NCBI RefSeq assembly: GCF_020215705.1
Contig: NZ_JAIWNB010000001.1
Coordinates: 682,001-746,000, forward strand
Origin: Nonomuraea aurantiaca
GTDB taxonomy: Bacteria > Actinomycetota > Actinomycetes > Streptosporangiales > Streptosporangiaceae
Direction of reading: 5' to 3'
DNA: 64,000 bases
The stretch's first letter is position 1. Each line of letters starts with the position of its first letter. Positions 25,708-33,062 of this stretch are shown piece by piece. Below the pieces are notes generated by a model, which searched no databases, had not been told where the DNA came from, and saw nothing but the letters and a program-made list of their open reading frames with translations. The position numbers and the translations under genes are program-made.

Positions 25708-26493
25708 GTGGACCTCATGGGCGAGTTGCTGAGCGACCTGCGTGCGGAGACCGCGTCACTCGACGGGCTGTTACGGCCCCTGGAGGCCGGAGACTGGGAG
25801 CTCGGCACGCCCGCCGAGGGCTGGGCGGTGCGGGACCAGGTGAGCCACCTGGCCTGGTTCGACGAGGCCGCGCGCACCGCCGTGACCGATCCCGACGTGT
25901 TCCGGGCGGCGGCGGCGCACTTCACCTCCACCGACGACCTGGCCGCGGAGTTCCGCGGGCTCGCCGCCGACGAACTGCTCGAATGGTTCCGTACGGCGCG
26001 CGCCCGCAGCATCAAGGCGTTCACCGGGCTGTCCGCCCGGGACCGGCTGCCGTGGTACGGGCCCGACATGTCGGCTGCGTCCTTCGTCACCGCCCGGCTG
26101 ATGGAGACCTGGGCGCACGGCCAGGACGTGGCGGACGCGCTCGGCGTCACCAGGGAGCCCACCCCGAGGCTGCGGCACGTGGCGATGATCGGGTTCAGGG
26201 CCATGCCCTACGGCTTCGCCGTACGGAATCTGCCCCTTCCGTCGCGGCCGGTGCGCGTGGAGCTGACCATGCCCGACGGGACGCCCTGGGCGGCGGGGCC
26301 GGAGGAGGCCGCCGACACGGTTCGCGGGCCGATGCTGGACTTCTGCCTGCTCGTCACCCAGCGTGTCCACCGCGACGACACCGACCTGGAGATCACCGGG
26401 GAGACGGCGCGCGCCTGGATGGAGATAGCGCAGGCGTTCGCCGGACCACCCGGTAAGGGTCGATCAGGGAAGGGCCAGGGGCATTCCCGATGA
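25708..26493 (+). CDS. TIGR03084-type MDMPI/DinB-fold metal-binding protein
   Basis: A 261-residue protein from the GTG at 25708 (ATG at 25717 is an alternative). The DinB/MDMPI N-terminal fold keeps the metal-ligand triad H47 in VRDQVSHLAWFDEAA and E133/H137 in RLMETWAHGQDVADALG. The C-terminal half includes RHVAMIGFRAMPYGFAVR and VEITGETA-like strands, as in TIGR03084 proteins. Such proteins probably act as mycothiol- or metal-dependent enzymes on acyl or aromatic substrates, without proof. It is the second protein of this fold in the window, the other being next to a sigma factor. Confidence 0.85.
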   Translation: MDLMGELLSDLRAETASLDGLLRPLEAGDWELGTPAEGWAVRDQVSHLAWFDEAARTAVTDPDVFRAAAAHFTSTDDLAAEFRGLAADELLEWFRTARARSIKAFTGLSARDRLPWYGPDMSAASFVTARLMETWAHGQDVADALGVTREPTPRLRHVAMIGFRAMPYGFAVRNLPLPSRPVRVELTMPDGTPWAAGPEEAADTVRGPMLDFCLLVTQRVHRDDTDLEITGETARAWMEIAQAFAGPPGKGRSGKGQGHSR

Positions 26494-26526
26494 TGTGAGA
26501 GGCAGCCCCGGTGACATGCTGTAAGC

Positions 26527-26901
26527 ATGCGGACAATCCTGAACGTCATCTGGCTGATCTTCGCGGGCGTCTGGCTCGCCATCGGCTACGCGATCGCCGG
26601 CGTCATCTGCTGCATCCTGATCGTCACGATCCCGTTCGGCATCGCCTCGTTCCGGATCGCGGCGTACGCGCTGTGGCCGTTCGGCCGGACCGTCGTGCGC
26701 GACCCCGACGCGGGGGCGCTCTCCACGATCGGCAACGTCATCTGGCTCGTCTTCGCCGGCATCTGGCTGGCGGTCGGGCATGTGCTCACCTCGATCCCGT
26801 TGTTCCTCTCGGTCATCGGCATCCCGCTGGGCATCGCGAACCTGAAGCTCATCCCGGTTTCGCTGCTCCCGCTGGGTGCGCGCATCGTCGACGTCGACTA
26901 G
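26527..26901 (+). CDS. YccF-domain inner-membrane protein
   Basis: A 124-residue protein with two tandem YccF repeats. Each consists of an NVIWLIFAGVWLAIGY-type hydrophobic helix, a second hydrophobic helix, and a P(F/L)G motif: IVTIPFGIASFRIAAYALWPFGR and IGIPLGIANLKLIPVSLLPLG. Four membrane helices are predicted. The family is widespread and of unknown function. No clear operon partner is seen; a YihY gene follows on the same strand 60 bp downstream. Confidence 0.9.
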   Translation: MRTILNVIWLIFAGVWLAIGYAIAGVICCILIVTIPFGIASFRIAAYALWPFGRTVVRDPDAGALSTIGNVIWLVFAGIWLAVGHVLTSIPLFLSVIGIPLGIANLKLIPVSLLPLGARIVDVD

Positions 26902-26961
26902 GGCAGTGCCCGGGGGACGTAAGCTGTCCCGAAGAGTCACTGCTAATAACCGTTGGGTGCC

Positions 26962-27897
26962 ATGACGTCCACCGATGCGCCTAGCCGGTCGATGAGGAGG
27001 CGGCTCGCCTCCAACGCCCGTGCCAGGCTGAACTGGGTGCTCGACACGAATTCGTGGGCGACCGTCCGCGCGACCACGAACGCGGGAGTCACTTACCGCG
27101 TCACGGGTCTGGCGGGTGAGGCGGCCTTCTTCGCGCTGCTGTCCCTCCCGCCGTTCGTGCTGGGACTGATCGGGGTACTGGCCAAGCTCGGCACCTGGCT
27201 GGGACCCCAGGTTGTCGTGCAGGTGAAGACCTGGGTGATCGACCAGGCCGGGCTGCTGTTCACCGACGACGCGGTGCACAAGGTGGTCAACCCGCTCATC
27301 ACCGACGTTCTCAGCGACGACGCGAGCAAGGTGTCGATCATCTCGGTGGGCTTCCTGCTGTCCCTCTGGTCGGGCTCGCGCGCCCTGTACGTCTACGTGG
27401 ACCTCATCTCCGTCTCCTACGGGCTCGGCGAGGAACGCGGCATCATCAGGACCAGGCTGATGTCGTTCGGGCTCTACGTGATCGGGCTGGTCATCGGGAT
27501 CATCGTGATGCCGGTGCTGGTCATCGGCCCGACGCTGCTCAAGGACGCGCTGCCGGGGGAGTACGGCATCCTCGTCGACCTGCTGTACTGGCCGGTGGTG
27601 GTCATCGGCTCGGTGCTCTTCCTGACCGTGCTCTACCACGTGAGCGTGCCGGTCCGGACGAAGTGGTACCGGGAGCTGCCGGGGGCGATCCTGGCGCTGT
27701 TCCTGTGGATCGTGTGCGCCGCCGTGCTGCGGGCCGTGCTCGCGGCGTGGTTCTCGCCCGTGTCCGTCTACGGCTCGCTGGCCGCGCCCATCGCGCTGCT
27801 GCTCTGGCTCTACATCACCGCGCTCGCCGTGCTGATCGGGGCCATCCTGAACGCCGAGGTCGATCGGCTCTGGCCCGGCGCCAGTCGTACCAAATAG
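26962..27897 (+). CDS. YihY/BrkB-family membrane protein
   Basis: A 311-residue protein from the ATG at 26962 (a TTG at 26953 is in frame). It contains six hydrophobic segments typical of the YihY/BrkB family, with the conserved first segment TYRVTGLAGEAAFFALLSLP, a WSGSRALYVYVDLISVSYG loop, and WYRELPGAILALFLWIVCAA and YGSLAAPIALLLWLYITALAVLIGA near the C-terminus. The family is found in most bacteria and was once misassigned as ribonuclease BN. Transport function is suspected. No partner is evident. Confidence 0.92.
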   Translation: MTSTDAPSRSMRRRLASNARARLNWVLDTNSWATVRATTNAGVTYRVTGLAGEAAFFALLSLPPFVLGLIGVLAKLGTWLGPQVVVQVKTWVIDQAGLLFTDDAVHKVVNPLITDVLSDDASKVSIISVGFLLSLWSGSRALYVYVDLISVSYGLGEERGIIRTRLMSFGLYVIGLVIGIIVMPVLVIGPTLLKDALPGEYGILVDLLYWPVVVIGSVLFLTVLYHVSVPVRTKWYRELPGAILALFLWIVCAAVLRAVLAAWFSPVSVYGSLAAPIALLLWLYITALAVLIGAILNAEVDRLWPGASRTK

Positions 27898-27911
27898 GAA
27901 TAATCCCCCCG

Positions 27912-28444
27912 GTGGACGCACAGCGCAGAGTCGGCCCCCACATGCTCCTCAGGAAGCTGGGCGAGGGCGGCATGGGGTTCGTGTACCTCGCTGAGGACCC
28001 CGCAGGCAGGCGCGGCGCGCTGAAGACGATGCGGCCCGGCCTGGTGGATCGCGGCCGTCACCCGCACCATCGACGCCCTGGACACCACCTTCCAGGTACG
28101 CATCGACTCCCTCGTACGGCAGGGCACCCACGGCCCGCCTGCAGTGGACGGTCAAGAACGTCGGCACGAACAACGCGCCCCTCTACGACAGGTTCGGTGC
28201 GAGCACCCTCGACAACACCGTGTCGAGGATCAGCATCGTCCCTCCCGGCGTGGGCATGCCGTTGTATCCGGCGAGGAAGGACAACGCCTGCCAGTGCGCC
28301 GACGTCCCCACGGCCTCGTTCGGGGGCGGTATGCAGCTTCAGCTCTGGGCGCTCTTCGAGGGCGTGCCCCAGGACGCGGAGCGCGTGGACGTCAACCTGG
28401 GACCGCTCGGAACGATCAAGAACGTGGCCCTCTCATCTGCCTGA
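27912..28444 (+). pseudogene. Decayed Ser/Thr protein kinase gene (both ends only)
   Basis: A GTG at 27912 starts a good kinase N-terminus: MLLRKLGEGGMGFVYLAEDP with the glycine-rich loop and GALKTMRPGLV with the VAIK-type lysine. Homology stops near 28050. A second frame then carries AAVTRTIDALDTTFQVRIDS, and after a frameshift near 28130 a third frame runs LQWTVKNVGTNNAPLYDRFG, CQCADVPTASFGGGMQLQLW to the TGA at 28442-28444. The tail resembles the extracellular beta domain of actinobacterial receptor kinases. Most of the catalytic domain, including HRD and DFG motifs, is gone. An intact kinase of the same class lies at 51488-53968. Confidence 0.75.
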
Positions 28445-28493
28445 TCACCTGATCCGTGCCCGGTCCCCCCTGCACGATCCGCTATCGTCTAGA

Positions 28494-28566
28494 ACGTCGC
28501 GACTGGCGCGTTAGGTGGGGCGAACCACCAGGGAGCGGAAGGGCAGAAGGCCGTGCGCCTGGGTCT
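28494..28566 (+). promoter_or_regulatory. ZTP (pfl-motif) riboswitch upstream of glyA
   Basis: The stretch from 28494 contains GCGACTGGCG, a GGTGGGG...CCACC stem, AGGGAGCGG and then after a variable linker CCGTGCGCCTGGGT. These are the conserved pieces of the pfl RNA, which binds ZMP/ZTP (a sign of folate shortage) and turns on one-carbon genes. It ends about 31 nt before the glyA ATG, and its ligand control of glyA is well known in actinobacteria. Confidence 0.9.
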
Positions 28567-28596
28567 TCGCACATTGTCAACGATGACAGGAGAGTC

Positions 28597-29850
28597 ATGA
28601 GTTCTCTCACAAGCGTAGACCCGCAGATCGCCGAGCTCATCAAGGCGGAGGAGCGCCGGCAGGCCGACACCGTCAAGCTCATCGCGTCGGAGAACTACGT
28701 GTCCAAGGCCGTTCTGGAGGCCACGGGCACCGTCCTGACCAACAAATACTCCGAGGGCTACCCCGGTAAGCGCTACTACGAGGGCCAGCAGGTCATCGAC
28801 CAGGTAGAGACCCTCGCCAACGAGCGGGCCAAGGCGCTGTTCGGCGTCAACCACGCCAACGTCCAGCCCTACTCGGGCTCGCCCGCCAACCTGGCCATCT
28901 ACATGGCCTTCCTGCAGCCGGGCGACACCGTGATGGGCATGGGCCTGCCGTTCGGCGGTCACCTCACGCACGGCTGGTCGGTCTCGGCCACCGGCAAGTG
29001 GTTCAACCCGGTCCGCTACGGCGTGCGCCAGGACACCGGCCGCATCGACCTCGACGAGGTCAGGGCGCTGGCGCTGGAGCACCGGCCGAAGCTGATCTTC
29101 TGCGGTGGCACGGCCATCCCGCGCACGATCGACTTCGAGGGCTTCGCCTCCATCGCCCGCGAGGTGGGCGCCGTACTCGCCGCCGACATCGCGCACATCG
29201 CCGGCCTCGTCGCGGGCGGCGCGCACCCGTCGCCGGTGGGCCACGCCGACGTGATCTCCACGACCACGCACAAGACGCTGCGCGGCCCGCGCGGCGCCAT
29301 GCTCATGGCCACCACCGACGAGCACGCGACCGCGCTCAACAAGGCCGTCTTCCCCGGCCTGCAGGGCGGCCCGCACAACCACACCACCGCCGCCATCGCC
29401 GTGGCCCTGCACGAGGCGTCCACCGACGACTTCAAGGCCTACGCGCACCAGGTGGTGACCAACGCCAAGGCGCTGGCCGAAGAGCTGTCGAGCCGCGGCT
29501 TCGACCTGGTATCGGGCGGCACCGACAACCACCTCATCCTGCTCGACCTCACGCCCAAGGGCATCGGCGGCAAGCCGGCCGCCCAGGCGCTCGACCGCGC
29601 GGGCCTGGAGACCAACTACAACACGGTCCCGTTCGACACCCGCAAGCCGTTCGACCCGAGCGGCATCCGCATCGGCACCCCCTCCGTCACCTCGCGGGGG
29701 ATGGGGCCGGGCGAGATGCGGCAGATCGGCGCGTGGATGGACGAGGTCGTCACGGCCCTGGCCAAAGGCGACGCCGAGCACGTGATCAGCCGGGTGCATC
29801 ACGAGGTGAGCGAGCTGACCGCGCAGTTCCCGGCGCCGGGTCTCTCCTGA
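28597..29850 (+). CDS. glyA: Serine hydroxymethyltransferase
   Basis: A 417-residue protein from the ATG at 28597 with AGGAGA at 28588-28593. PLP is bound by K226 in TTTHKTLRGPRGAML. Other conserved blocks are LIASENYVSKAVL, NKYSEGYPGKRYY, HIAGLVAGGAHPSP and FPGLQGGPHNH. It converts serine and tetrahydrofolate to glycine and 5,10-methylene-THF in the cytoplasm. The upstream ZTP riboswitch couples its expression to folate status. The 3' end is convergent with the deacetylase gene and separated from it by a hairpin. Confidence 0.98.
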   Translation: MSSLTSVDPQIAELIKAEERRQADTVKLIASENYVSKAVLEATGTVLTNKYSEGYPGKRYYEGQQVIDQVETLANERAKALFGVNHANVQPYSGSPANLAIYMAFLQPGDTVMGMGLPFGGHLTHGWSVSATGKWFNPVRYGVRQDTGRIDLDEVRALALEHRPKLIFCGGTAIPRTIDFEGFASIAREVGAVLAADIAHIAGLVAGGAHPSPVGHADVISTTTHKTLRGPRGAMLMATTDEHATALNKAVFPGLQGGPHNHTTAAIAVALHEASTDDFKAYAHQVVTNAKALAEELSSRGFDLVSGGTDNHLILLDLTPKGIGGKPAAQALDRAGLETNYNTVPFDTRKPFDPSGIRIGTPSVTSRGMGPGEMRQIGAWMDEVVTALAKGDAEHVISRVHHEVSELTAQFPAPGLS

Positions 29851-29910
29851 CAGTTTCCGTTACGGCGCCGCCACCCGCCATACGTGGCTGAGGGCCTCCA
29901 GGAAAACGGC

Positions 29911-29935
29911 CGCTGAGCCCGCACAGGGCTCGGCG
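29911..29935. terminator. Hairpin between convergent glyA and deacetylase genes
   Basis: CGCTGAGCCC (29911-29920), loop GCACA, GGGCTCGGCG (29926-29935) form a 10-bp stem with one G-T pair. It lies 60 bp after glyA and just before the convergent deacetylase stop at 29939, and could serve as a bidirectional terminator, although without a clear U-tract. Confidence 0.55.
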
Positions 29936-29938
29936 CCG

Positions 29939-31207
29939 TTACGTGCGTGTCGTTGACCGGTGGCGCGGTGCGGTGGGCCGGAGGCGTCCCTCCCGGATGG
30001 TGGCCACCGGGAGGATGTGGTGGGTGGGCTCGCGGTGGGTTCCGCGAGAATCCACATAGACCCGCTCCGTCTCCTCGGCCAGCCCGAACTCCGTGGCCTC
30101 TCCGGCTGGCCGGAGCCCCGTGGCCGTCTCGGCCAGCCGGAACACCGTGGCGTGCCGTATCGCGCCGTTGTCCGCCAGCCATTCCGAGTCCGGCGTGTCC
30201 ATGCGGAGGACGCGGCGTGGTGCGTCCGTGACCGCCGTGATCGCGTTCTCCAGTGGCAGGCCGCAGGCCAGTAGCTTGGTGATCGTGGTGGCCAGGTCGT
30301 GTACGGGGCCGCCGATGTTCCGTACGTGGATGTCGGTGCTGATCGAGTGCGGCGGGAAACCGGCGGCGATCGCGCGTTCGGCGACGTCGAAGCTGAAGCT
30401 GGCCGCGCCGTGACCCACGTCCAGCAGCACGCCCCGGTCGAGCGCGCGGGCCAGCGCCGGGACAGGAGTGCCGTCGGGCCGCCACGGATGGCCGGTCTTG
30501 CCGTGGTAGCAGTGGGTGATCACGTCGCCCTCGTCCAGCAGGTCGAGCACGTCCTCGATCAGCGGCGGCGCCTCGCCGACGTGCACCAGCAGGGGCAGGC
30601 CCGCCTGCCGGGCGACGAGCTTGCCGAGCTGGAGCGGCTGCAGCCCCATCGCGCCCACTACCGCGCCGCTGGAGCGGACCTTCACGCCGCACACCAGGCT
30701 CCGGTGCCGTTCGATGGCGGCCAGCGTGGCGTCCACGTCGATGAAACTCGGGTCGGCCGTCTCGCGCAGGTGAACGAGGCCGTGGGAGCCGATGTTCACC
30801 CAGGCGCGTATTTCGGTCTCGGCGGCCGGGACGACATAGCGGGCCAGGCCGTCGATCGTGGCCTCGCCCGCGCTGCCCGCGTCGGCGACCACGTGCACGC
30901 CTTGGTCCAGGCCGACCCGGTCCGGGGGCACGCTGATCACCGTCATCGCGTCGTAGACGTGGGCGTGCAGATCCACCCAGCCGGGCCCGATCCAGAGATC
31001 CCCGGGCCGCTCCTGTGCCGGCTCCAGCACCAGCCCGCCGCCTCCCGGCACCAGCCGCACCACCGACGACGAACCGACCACCCGAAGCGCCCTGCCGATC
31101 TCGTAGCCGCTCGCACCCGCGCCGTCGGTCCCGAACCCGTCGGTCCCGAACCCGTCGGTCCCGAACCCGTCGGCCCCGAAGTCGCCCGCACCCGCGTCGC
31201 CGGTCAT
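29939..31207 (-). CDS. Amidohydrolase/deacetylase-family metallohydrolase
   Basis: A 422-residue amidohydrolase-fold protein from the ATG at 31207, overlapping the serine hydrolase stop by 4 nt. Metal-binding blocks are WVDLHAHVYDAMT (HxH), the GVKVRSSGAVVG strand with the lysine often carbamylated, VHVGEAPP, ITHCYHG and ISTDIHVRNIG. This matches the EF_0837/Atu3266 group, which deacetylates N-acyl amino-acid-type or R-acetyl compounds. Residues 10-30 carry four copies of a 5-residue GFGTD-like repeat not expected in the family. A serine hydrolase follows upstream in the operon, and a decayed IclR and oligopeptide ABC gene lie beyond it. Confidence 0.88.
   Translation of the reverse strand: MTGDAGAGDFGADGFGTDGFGTDGFGTDGAGASGYEIGRALRVVGSSSVVRLVPGGGGLVLEPAQERPGDLWIGPGWVDLHAHVYDAMTVISVPPDRVGLDQGVHVVADAGSAGEATIDGLARYVVPAAETEIRAWVNIGSHGLVHLRETADPSFIDVDATLAAIERHRSLVCGVKVRSSGAVVGAMGLQPLQLGKLVARQAGLPLLVHVGEAPPLIEDVLDLLDEGDVITHCYHGKTGHPWRPDGTPVPALARALDRGVLLDVGHGAASFSFDVAERAIAAGFPPHSISTDIHVRNIGGPVHDLATTITKLLACGLPLENAITAVTDAPRRVLRMDTPDSEWLADNGAIRHATVFRLAETATGLRPAGEATEFGLAEETERVYVDSRGTHREPTHHILPVATIREGRLRPTAPRHRSTTRT
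31124..31183. repeat. 15-bp tandem repeat coding for GFGTD units
   Basis: Three identical copies of GTCGGTCCCGAACCC (31124-31168) and one degenerate copy (31169-31183) lie inside the deacetylase gene. On the coding strand each unit encodes five residues, GFGTD, in frame. Copy number could vary by slippage without breaking the reading frame. Confidence 0.85.
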
Positions 31208-32208
31208 GCCAGCGCCTCCGCGACAGCCGTGTTGTGAAAGGCGCGGCGGATCCGGTCGATCGCGTCCGAACCCCGGCCGGGATGCACCCGGTTGGTCAGC
31301 AGCACCACGAACACGTCCAGCTCCGGATCCACCCACAAACTCGTCCCCGTGAACCCGGTGTGCCCATACGCCGCCGGGCTCAGCAGATCGCCCCCGCTGC
31401 ATCCGGGCCGCTCCCAGCCCTCCCAGGCCAGCGCTCGGCCTCCGATCCGCGTCCGCGTCATCACCTCGAGCGTCCGGGCACCCAAGAAGCCGCCGCCCCG
31501 GCACAGCGCCCGGCCCAGCCGCGCCAGGTCGTCCAGCGTGCCGAACAGCCCCGCGTGCCCGGCCACCCCGCCCAGTACCTCGGCGTTCTCGTCGTGCACG
31601 GTCCCCTGAACGATCCGGCCGCGCCACGGGCAGTCCTCCGTGGCGGCGGCGCGCCGCCGGTCGGCCTCGGGCAGCAGGAAGCGGGTCTCGTCCATGCCGG
31701 CGGGCCCGGTCACCCGCTCCCGTACGAGCCGGTCGAGCGGGGTCCGGGCGGCCCGCTCGGCGATCAGGCCGAGGATCATGAACCCCTGGGAGCTGTACTC
31801 GACCCCGGGCGACGGGCGCAGCGGCAGCCGGGCCACCGCGGCGAGCAGTTCGTCGCGGGTCGGGTGGTCGCGGTAGAGCGGCTGCCGCCCGGGGATGCGC
31901 GAGGTGTGCGTCAGCAGCTCGAACACCGTGATGCCGGACTTGTCGGTCGAGGCGTACTCCGGCAGGTGCAGCGCGATGGGATCGTCCAGGGTCAGCTCGC
32001 CCGACTCGACCAGCGCCATGACGGCCAGCCCGACGATCGGCTTGGTGAGCGAGGCCAGGTCCCACAGGGTGTCGTCAGTGACCGGGGCACCGTTCCACGC
32101 CAGCGTGCCGAGCCGGCCACGCGAGAGCGGGCCGTTCGACCTGCCGTAGGCCCAGGCCGCGCCGGAGAACTCCCCCAGGGCGCGGGCCCGCGCGAGCACA
32201 TCCGTCAT
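31204..32208 (-). CDS. Serine hydrolase (class C beta-lactamase/esterase fold)
   Basis: A 334-residue protein. The nucleophile motif SxxK is S53-L-T-K56 in WDLASLTKPIVG. The YxS-like motif is Y138-S-S in VEYSSQGFMILG, and the third motif is HTG in YGHTGFTGTSLWVDPE. There is no signal peptide, so it probably acts in the cytoplasm, for instance on an acylated or peptide substrate linked to the deacetylase downstream, whose start it overlaps by 4 nt. Its own start overlaps the stop of the truncated iclR frame. A beta-lactamase role is unlikely. Confidence 0.9.
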   Translation of the reverse strand: MTDVLARARALGEFSGAAWAYGRSNGPLSRGRLGTLAWNGAPVTDDTLWDLASLTKPIVGLAVMALVESGELTLDDPIALHLPEYASTDKSGITVFELLTHTSRIPGRQPLYRDHPTRDELLAAVARLPLRPSPGVEYSSQGFMILGLIAERAARTPLDRLVRERVTGPAGMDETRFLLPEADRRRAAATEDCPWRGRIVQGTVHDENAEVLGGVAGHAGLFGTLDDLARLGRALCRGGGFLGARTLEVMTRTRIGGRALAWEGWERPGCSGGDLLSPAAYGHTGFTGTSLWVDPELDVFVVLLTNRVHPGRGSDAIDRIRRAFHNTAVAEALA

Positions 32209-32607
32209 GCGTTCCTCCCGATCGCCGCCGACACGCGGGCGGCGGCGGCCACCACCAGCGGTCCCAGCAGCGGTATGTCGTCCTGGCTCAGGCTGAGCGT
32301 AAGACCCGCGATGCTCACCGCGCCCACCGCCGTCCCGCTCGCGTCGCGGACCACCGCCCCGACGCGGCGCACGTTCGCCTCGTTCTCCTCCTCGTCGATC
32401 GCGTGGCCGCGCGAGCGTACCGCCTCCAGTCGCTGGAGCAGCAGCTCCGGGTCCACGATCGTGGCGGCCGTGTCGCTGATCAGCGGCGAGGCCGCCGCGA
32501 TGACCGCCTGGGCCTCCTCCTCGGGCAGGTGGGCCAGGATCGCCTTGCCGATCGCGGTGCTGTGCAGCGCGATCTGCGTGCCGACCCGCGAGGCCATCCG
32601 GTACGGC
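32205..32607 (-). pseudogene. IclR-family regulator, effector domain only
   Basis: From about 32607 the minus strand encodes PYRMASRVGTQIALHSTAIG and then KAILAHLPEEE, HAIDEEENEANVRRVGAVV, SIAGLTLSLSQDD to the TGA at 32205-32207. This is the ligand-binding domain of an IclR regulator. The N-terminal winged helix is missing; upstream of PYRMAS the frame runs antisense through a Walker A of an ABC ATPase. It is a truncated gene and cannot bind DNA in the usual way. The stop overlaps the serine hydrolase ATG by 4 nt, so the original operon order is preserved. Confidence 0.8.
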
Positions 32608-32840
32608 TGCGGCAAGACCACCCTGACCAGGGTCATCCTGCGGCTCGTCGAGGCGGGCGGCGGGGAGGTCTGGTTCGCCGGCCGCGGTGATGAACCTGGG
32701 GCAGATCGTGGAGCCGGCCGGGACGGAGGAGCTGTTCACGGCGCCGCGCCATCCGTACACGCACAGCCTGCTGTCGGCCGCCCCCGTCGCCGACCCGAAG
32801 GTGGAGCGGACGCGGCAGCGGATCGTGCTGCGGGCAATGA
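32602..32840 (+). pseudogene. Oligopeptide ABC transporter ATPase (OppF/DppF-like) remnant with internal deletion
   Basis: The plus strand from 32602 reads YGCGKTTLTRVILRLVEAGG and GEVWFAGR, a Walker A region of an OppF/DppF-type ATPase. At about 32687 the frame changes and the C-terminal end follows: VMNLGQIVEPAGTEELFTAP, RHPYTHSLLSAAPVADP, the characteristic oligopeptide-binding tail. The signature motif, Walker B and the N-terminal 40 residues are all missing. Two deletions are needed to explain it, one shared with the divergent iclR gene. Confidence 0.75.
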
Positions 32841-32875
32841 GGACGCCCGCGCTCGGGACCTGCTGCGGGCATGAG

Positions 32876-32911
32876 GACGCCCCGCCGTACGGAGGGTTAC
32901 GGCGGGGCGTC
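32876..32911. terminator. 14-bp stem-loop
   Basis: GACGCCCCGCCGTA (32876-32889) and TACGGCGGGGCGTC (32898-32911) pair perfectly around an 8-nt loop. It follows the ABC ATPase remnant and could be its former terminator. No U-tract follows. The 150 bp up to the CHRD gene are GC-rich and hold no gene. Confidence 0.6.
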
Positions 32912-33062
32912 GGGTGCCTTCGGGGACGGGCCGGTGGTCCCCGGAGGCGGTGGCCGGTGGCGGGTGGCGCCGCTACCGGCCGGGGGCGGTCCCCGCGGGC
33001 GGGACCGAATCGCCCGCGCGGACCTGCTCTTCAGTTGGTCTTATTGGTCTTGCCCAGGGTGG

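Noticed and set aside
26464..27921. A long minus-strand open frame (485 codons) opposite the YccF and YihY genes
   Set aside because: It is antisense to two clear membrane-protein genes, has Arg/Gln/His/Asp-rich low-complexity composition and no recognisable domain; typical shadow frame in high-GC DNA.
32205..32636. Intact 143-residue regulator starting MTLVRVVLPQP
   Set aside because: The first residues are antisense to the Walker A of an ABC ATPase; only the IclR effector domain is genuine.
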